Source: Hydrogenoanaerobacterium saccharovorans (GTDB lineage Bacteria; Bacillota; Clostridia; Oscillospirales; Ruminococcaceae). Taken from it: a DNA stretch of 64,000 bases. Shown here one piece after another: positions 61,396-64,000 of this stretch (position 1 is the stretch's first letter; every line of letters begins with the position of its first letter). The translations under genes and the position numbers were made by a program. The notes under the pieces were generated by a model. It saw only the letters and a list, made by a program, of their open reading frames with translations. It was not told the DNA's origin and ran no database searches. The stretch lies in NCBI RefSeq assembly GCF_016901815.1, contig NZ_JACSNR010000001.1:310001-374000 (forward strand). Reading direction: 5' to 3'.

Positions 61396-62334
61396 TTAGC
61401 CCGCAATGGTGGAGGTGGCATGCTGTGCCGGCTCCTTGACATCGGTGTTGCGGGTTACCTTGGCAGAGGTGGGGATCTCCTCACCGGGACGGAGCAGTCT
61501 GGCCTGTACAACAAACCGCAGGTCACGCTTCTCAACGCTGTCGGTGTACTTGTAAGCACAGGTGGACAGGGTCAGGATACGGTCAGAGGTGTTGACATCC
61601 ACATCGTAGTCCAGACGGGAACGATCCTTGGCCTCCTGGATCATAGCCGAGAAGGTGGCATCGTCCGGGTTCTCCAGATGGTACTGGAAGCCCAGGTCGG
61701 TGAAGTAAGCGGCATAGATTACCCATACCATCTCATCATCGGTGGTGGAGAAGTAGATTACCGGATGCTCCTCAGCAAAGGAGAAGTCATTGGCGCTTGC
61801 CACATCATCACCAAAGATAGTGCCGTCGTTGTTGAAGTCTACAAACTTGAACAGAGCACCGAACTTCAGGGTATCCTTGGGGCCAGTGGTAACATTGTGC
61901 ATGTTGTGGCCGTAGATAATGGTGTTCCGGGACAGGTCGTTGCGGTTGCCGAAGGTGTTGCCTGCATCGGCAAAGTAGCAGCCATAGAAGTCATAATCCG
62001 GCACGCCGTCACCGTCTGCATCCTTGCGGTCCCAGGACAGACGCTCATACTCAGTATTGGTATCGCCCTGTACAACCTGCTCGTCGATCTCAGTGCCGGG
62101 TACAGTCAGCCAGCCCACAACATCATTGTTGACAGCAAAGGCTGCGTTGATGTTGTCCAGAACGGTCTGCTCCGGCTCTACCGGATCACCGCTGGTGGGT
62201 TCAGTGATGGGGTTGGAAATGCTGGAATCCTCACTGCTGCCCCGGTCACCGGTGCAGGAAGTCAGGGAAAACACCATAACGCCGCACATAGCCAGCGCAA
62301 TGGCCTTACGAATGAATGAGTTCTTTGTTTCCAT
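61396..62334 (-). CDS. Class B sortase with a lipoprotein signal
   Basis: A 312-residue sortase. The N-terminal signal (IALAMCGVMVFSLTSC) ends in the lipobox LTSC, so it should be lipid-anchored, whereas sortases usually have a membrane helix. The catalytic residues are present: His in IIYGHNM, Cys in LTLSTCAYKY and Arg in LRFVVQARLLR. Class B sortases often use NPxTx signals. The ATG overlaps the pyruvate kinase stop (TAATG), so the two are translationally coupled. It is a candidate partner of the NPDTGR-ended proteins at 36.6-46.3 kb; that is inference. Confidence 0.92.
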   Translation of the reverse strand: METKNSFIRKAIALAMCGVMVFSLTSCTGDRGSSEDSSISNPITEPTSGDPVEPEQTVLDNINAAFAVNNDVVGWLTVPGTEIDEQVVQGDTNTEYERLSWDRKDADGDGVPDYDFYGCYFADAGNTFGNRNDLSRNTIIYGHNMHNVTTGPKDTLKFGALFKFVDFNNDGTIFGDDVASANDFSFAEEHPVIYFSTTDDEMVWVIYAAYFTDLGFQYHLENPDDATFSAMIQEAKDRSRLDYDVDVNTSDRILTLSTCAYKYTDSVEKRDLRFVVQARLLRPGEEIPTSAKVTRNTDVKEPAQHATSTIAG

Positions 62335-64000
62335 TACTCTTCTCCTTTAAGTTCGCTATTGTTTCGGGAGGCCGCATTGTATACCAGGCCCTGGGATGCG
62401 TCCACTCCCACCGAGATCCCGCCCCGCAGGATCTTGGTGGCATCTGTGGCTCCCACGATTACCGGAATGGCACGGGTGATCTCCTCCGTGTCAAAATCCA
62501 GCTCCTCGGCTTCGGTAATCAGTCCGGAGGCCTTGCCAAGCAGGTCCAGAAGCGGTTTCCCGATTGCAGGTATTACTAATATATCATTTTGTTTGAATTT
62601 CTGCAATGCCTCTTCCGCATTTTTTGCAACACAAAGATTGCCAACCGTTTTATGGCTGTTGAGCCCTCTGCCGCGCACCAGGCTGTATCCCGCTACCGCC
62701 ACCTTGAGCAGGTTGGTGGTGCCGGGAATGCCCAGCGGCACACCGGCTGTGAGCACAACCAGATCCCCATCCCGGCAGAGCCCTTCCTTCATGGCAGCTG
62801 CTACTGCCGCGTCAAAGAGCTCATCGGTGCTGGACTTCATCTGCATGATGATGGGAGTCACACCCCAGGCCAGGCTGAGCTGACGGAACACTTCCTTGGA
62901 AGTGGTGCAGGCAATGATCGGTACACCCGGACGGAACCGGCTGCACATCCGGGCCGTCTGGCCCGACTGAGTCACACTGATGATCGCCGCCGCATTCAGA
63001 TCGTATGCCGTGGTACAGGTGGCATGGGAAATGGCATTGGTCACATCATCCGGATGGTAGTCATGGCTGTAAAACCGCCGGCGGTAGTCAATATCCTGTT
63101 CGGTGCGCCGGGCAATGGTTGCCATGGTCGCCACCGCTTCCACCGGATATTTGCCTGCCGCGCTCTCACCCGAGAGCATGATGGCACTGGTGCCGTCATA
63201 GATGGCATTGGCAACATCATTGGCCTCCGCCCGGGTGGGACGGGGGTTATTACTCATCGACTCGAGCATCTGGGTGGCAGTGATCACATGCTTGCCTGCC
63301 ATGTACGCCTTCTTGATCAGCGACTTCTGATGGATCGGCACATCTTCCAGCGGGATCTCCACGCCCATATCACCCCGGGCTACCATGACACCGTCCGAAA
63401 CCCGCAGGATCTCGTCGATGTTTTCCACGCCCTCGGCATTCTCGATCTTGGAGATGATCTTGATGCGGCGCCCGCCATGTTCCTCCAGGAACCGGCGCAT
63501 CTCACCCACATCTTCGGCAGTGCGCACAAAGGACGCCGCCACAAAATCAAAGCCGGTTTCAATGCCGAAGAGCAGATCCTGCTTGTCCGCTTCACTGAGG
63601 AAGGGCAGTGTCAGATGCACACCCGGCACATTGACACCCTTGCGGTTGGAAACCCTGCCGCCGCTCTTGACTGTGGTGTGGATCTCCCCCTTGTCGGTGA
63701 TATAATCCACCGTCAGTTCGATCAGACCGTCGTCGATCAGCACCCGGCTGCCCGGACGCAGATCCCGGCCCAGTCCGCCATAGGTGATGTAGGAACGTTC
63801 CTCTGTACCCGGCACCTGTTCCGGTGTCAGGATAAAGTGCGCGCCCGGCTGCAGCATAACCGCACCGTTTTCAAACACACCCAGCCGGATCTCCGGGCCC
63901 TTGGTGTCCAGCATGGTACCGATGGGGAGGCCGAGTTCCTCCCGCAGGCGATCCACAATCCGGAACTTTTCCAGATGTTCCTCATGGGTGCCATGGGAGA
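62334..64000 (-). CDS. pyk: Pyruvate kinase, N-terminus beyond the window
   Basis: The gene runs off the right edge: in-frame coding continues past 63956 to 64000 (SHGTHEEHLEKFRIV), so the true start lies outside. It converts PEP and ADP to pyruvate and ATP. Visible: DTKGPEIRLGVFENG, the B domain, IISKIENAEGVENIDEI, VARGDMGVEIP and TATQMLESMSNNPRPTRAE. The C-terminal extension (ITEAEELDFDTEEITRAIP, then VGVDASQGLVYN) resembles the PEP-utilising mobile domain of Bacillus pyruvate kinase. It is coupled to the sortase gene. Confidence 0.96.
   Translation of the reverse strand, partial: SHGTHEEHLEKFRIVDRLREELGLPIGTMLDTKGPEIRLGVFENGAVMLQPGAHFILTPEQVPGTEERSYITYGGLGRDLRPGSRVLIDDGLIELTVDYITDKGEIHTTVKSGGRVSNRKGVNVPGVHLTLPFLSEADKQDLLFGIETGFDFVAASFVRTAEDVGEMRRFLEEHGGRRIKIISKIENAEGVENIDEILRVSDGVMVARGDMGVEIPLEDVPIHQKSLIKKAYMAGKHVITATQMLESMSNNPRPTRAEANDVANAIYDGTSAIMLSGESAAGKYPVEAVATMATIARRTEQDIDYRRRFYSHDYHPDDVTNAISHATCTTAYDLNAAAIISVTQSGQTARMCSRFRPGVPIIACTTSKEVFRQLSLAWGVTPIIMQMKSSTDELFDAAVAAAMKEGLCRDGDLVVLTAGVPLGIPGTTNLLKVAVAGYSLVRGRGLNSHKTVGNLCVAKNAEEALQKFKQNDILVIPAIGKPLLDLLGKASGLITEAEELDFDTEEITRAIPVIVGATDATKILRGGISVGVDASQGLVYNAASRNNSELKGEE

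Overview
The window looks like chromosomal DNA of a GC-rich, low-oxygen Firmicute of the class Clostridia, most like the gut Oscillospiraceae/Ruminococcaceae. Supporting signs are: a T-box leader on thrS, Rex, RNase Y, a sensory [FeFe]-hydrogenase module, SpmA/SpmB and an AbrB/SpoVT-type regulator from a spore-forming ancestry, FeoAB iron uptake, strong AGGAGG ribosome-binding sites, and sigma-A promoters with 17-base spacers. No phage, transposase, CRISPR array or rRNA operon is visible; there is one tRNA (Gln, CTG). The genus is not claimed.

Layout. 1-9 kb: an Rrf2 regulator, then the macromolecular-synthesis operon dgt-dnaG-rpoD (minus strand), YigZ, ribosomal protein L31, phosphoglucomutase and ComM. 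9-15 kb: TraX-like protein, a CsoR-family regulator lacking the usual copper ligands, RlmH with a WalJ-type hydrolase, MurA and YibE/F. 15-22 kb: feoA-feoB-FeoB-associated protein under two DtxR-like boxes, then a three-gene operon (thioredoxin-like 2Fe-2S protein, [FeFe]-hydrogenase-PAS protein, SpoIIE-type phosphatase), then exonuclease III with a GNAT-DUF1653 fusion. 22-36 kb: a second Rrf2 gene facing a flavodoxin/ferredoxin gene across two matching operators, EamA exporter, orphan CofE-like ligase, S1 protein, tRNA-Gln, polysaccharide deacetylase, M17 aminopeptidase, DUF1836 regulator opposite hemolysin III, SpmA/SpmB, AbrB and a lipoprotein.

36-46.3 kb is the most unusual part. Two pairs of paralogous exported proteins (43495-44523 with 44615-46291, and 36598-37704 with 37883-39514) flank secA. 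All four have signal peptides and end exactly in PDTGR. Each pair is followed by a roughly 175-base repeat that appears to be a structured non-coding RNA with its own terminator; helices are kept between copies by paired base changes. The first gene of each pair has a promoter-like TTGACA/TATAAT with a G7 run in an abnormally short 14-base spacer, suggesting possible phase variation. A class B sortase with a lipoprotein signal, translationally coupled to pyruvate kinase at 62.3 kb, is a candidate enzyme for these tails.

46.7-64 kb: an IscU-like scaffold with a GGGtGRT-family protein, inorganic pyrophosphatase, a P-loop kinase, an acidic-tailed membrane protein, an esterase, RarA, an unexplained array of degenerate 81-85-base repeats between two 39-base direct repeats, an M23 peptidase with LysM and G5, RNase Y, T-box-thrS, a small USP-like protein, Rex, the sortase, and pyruvate kinase running off the right edge.
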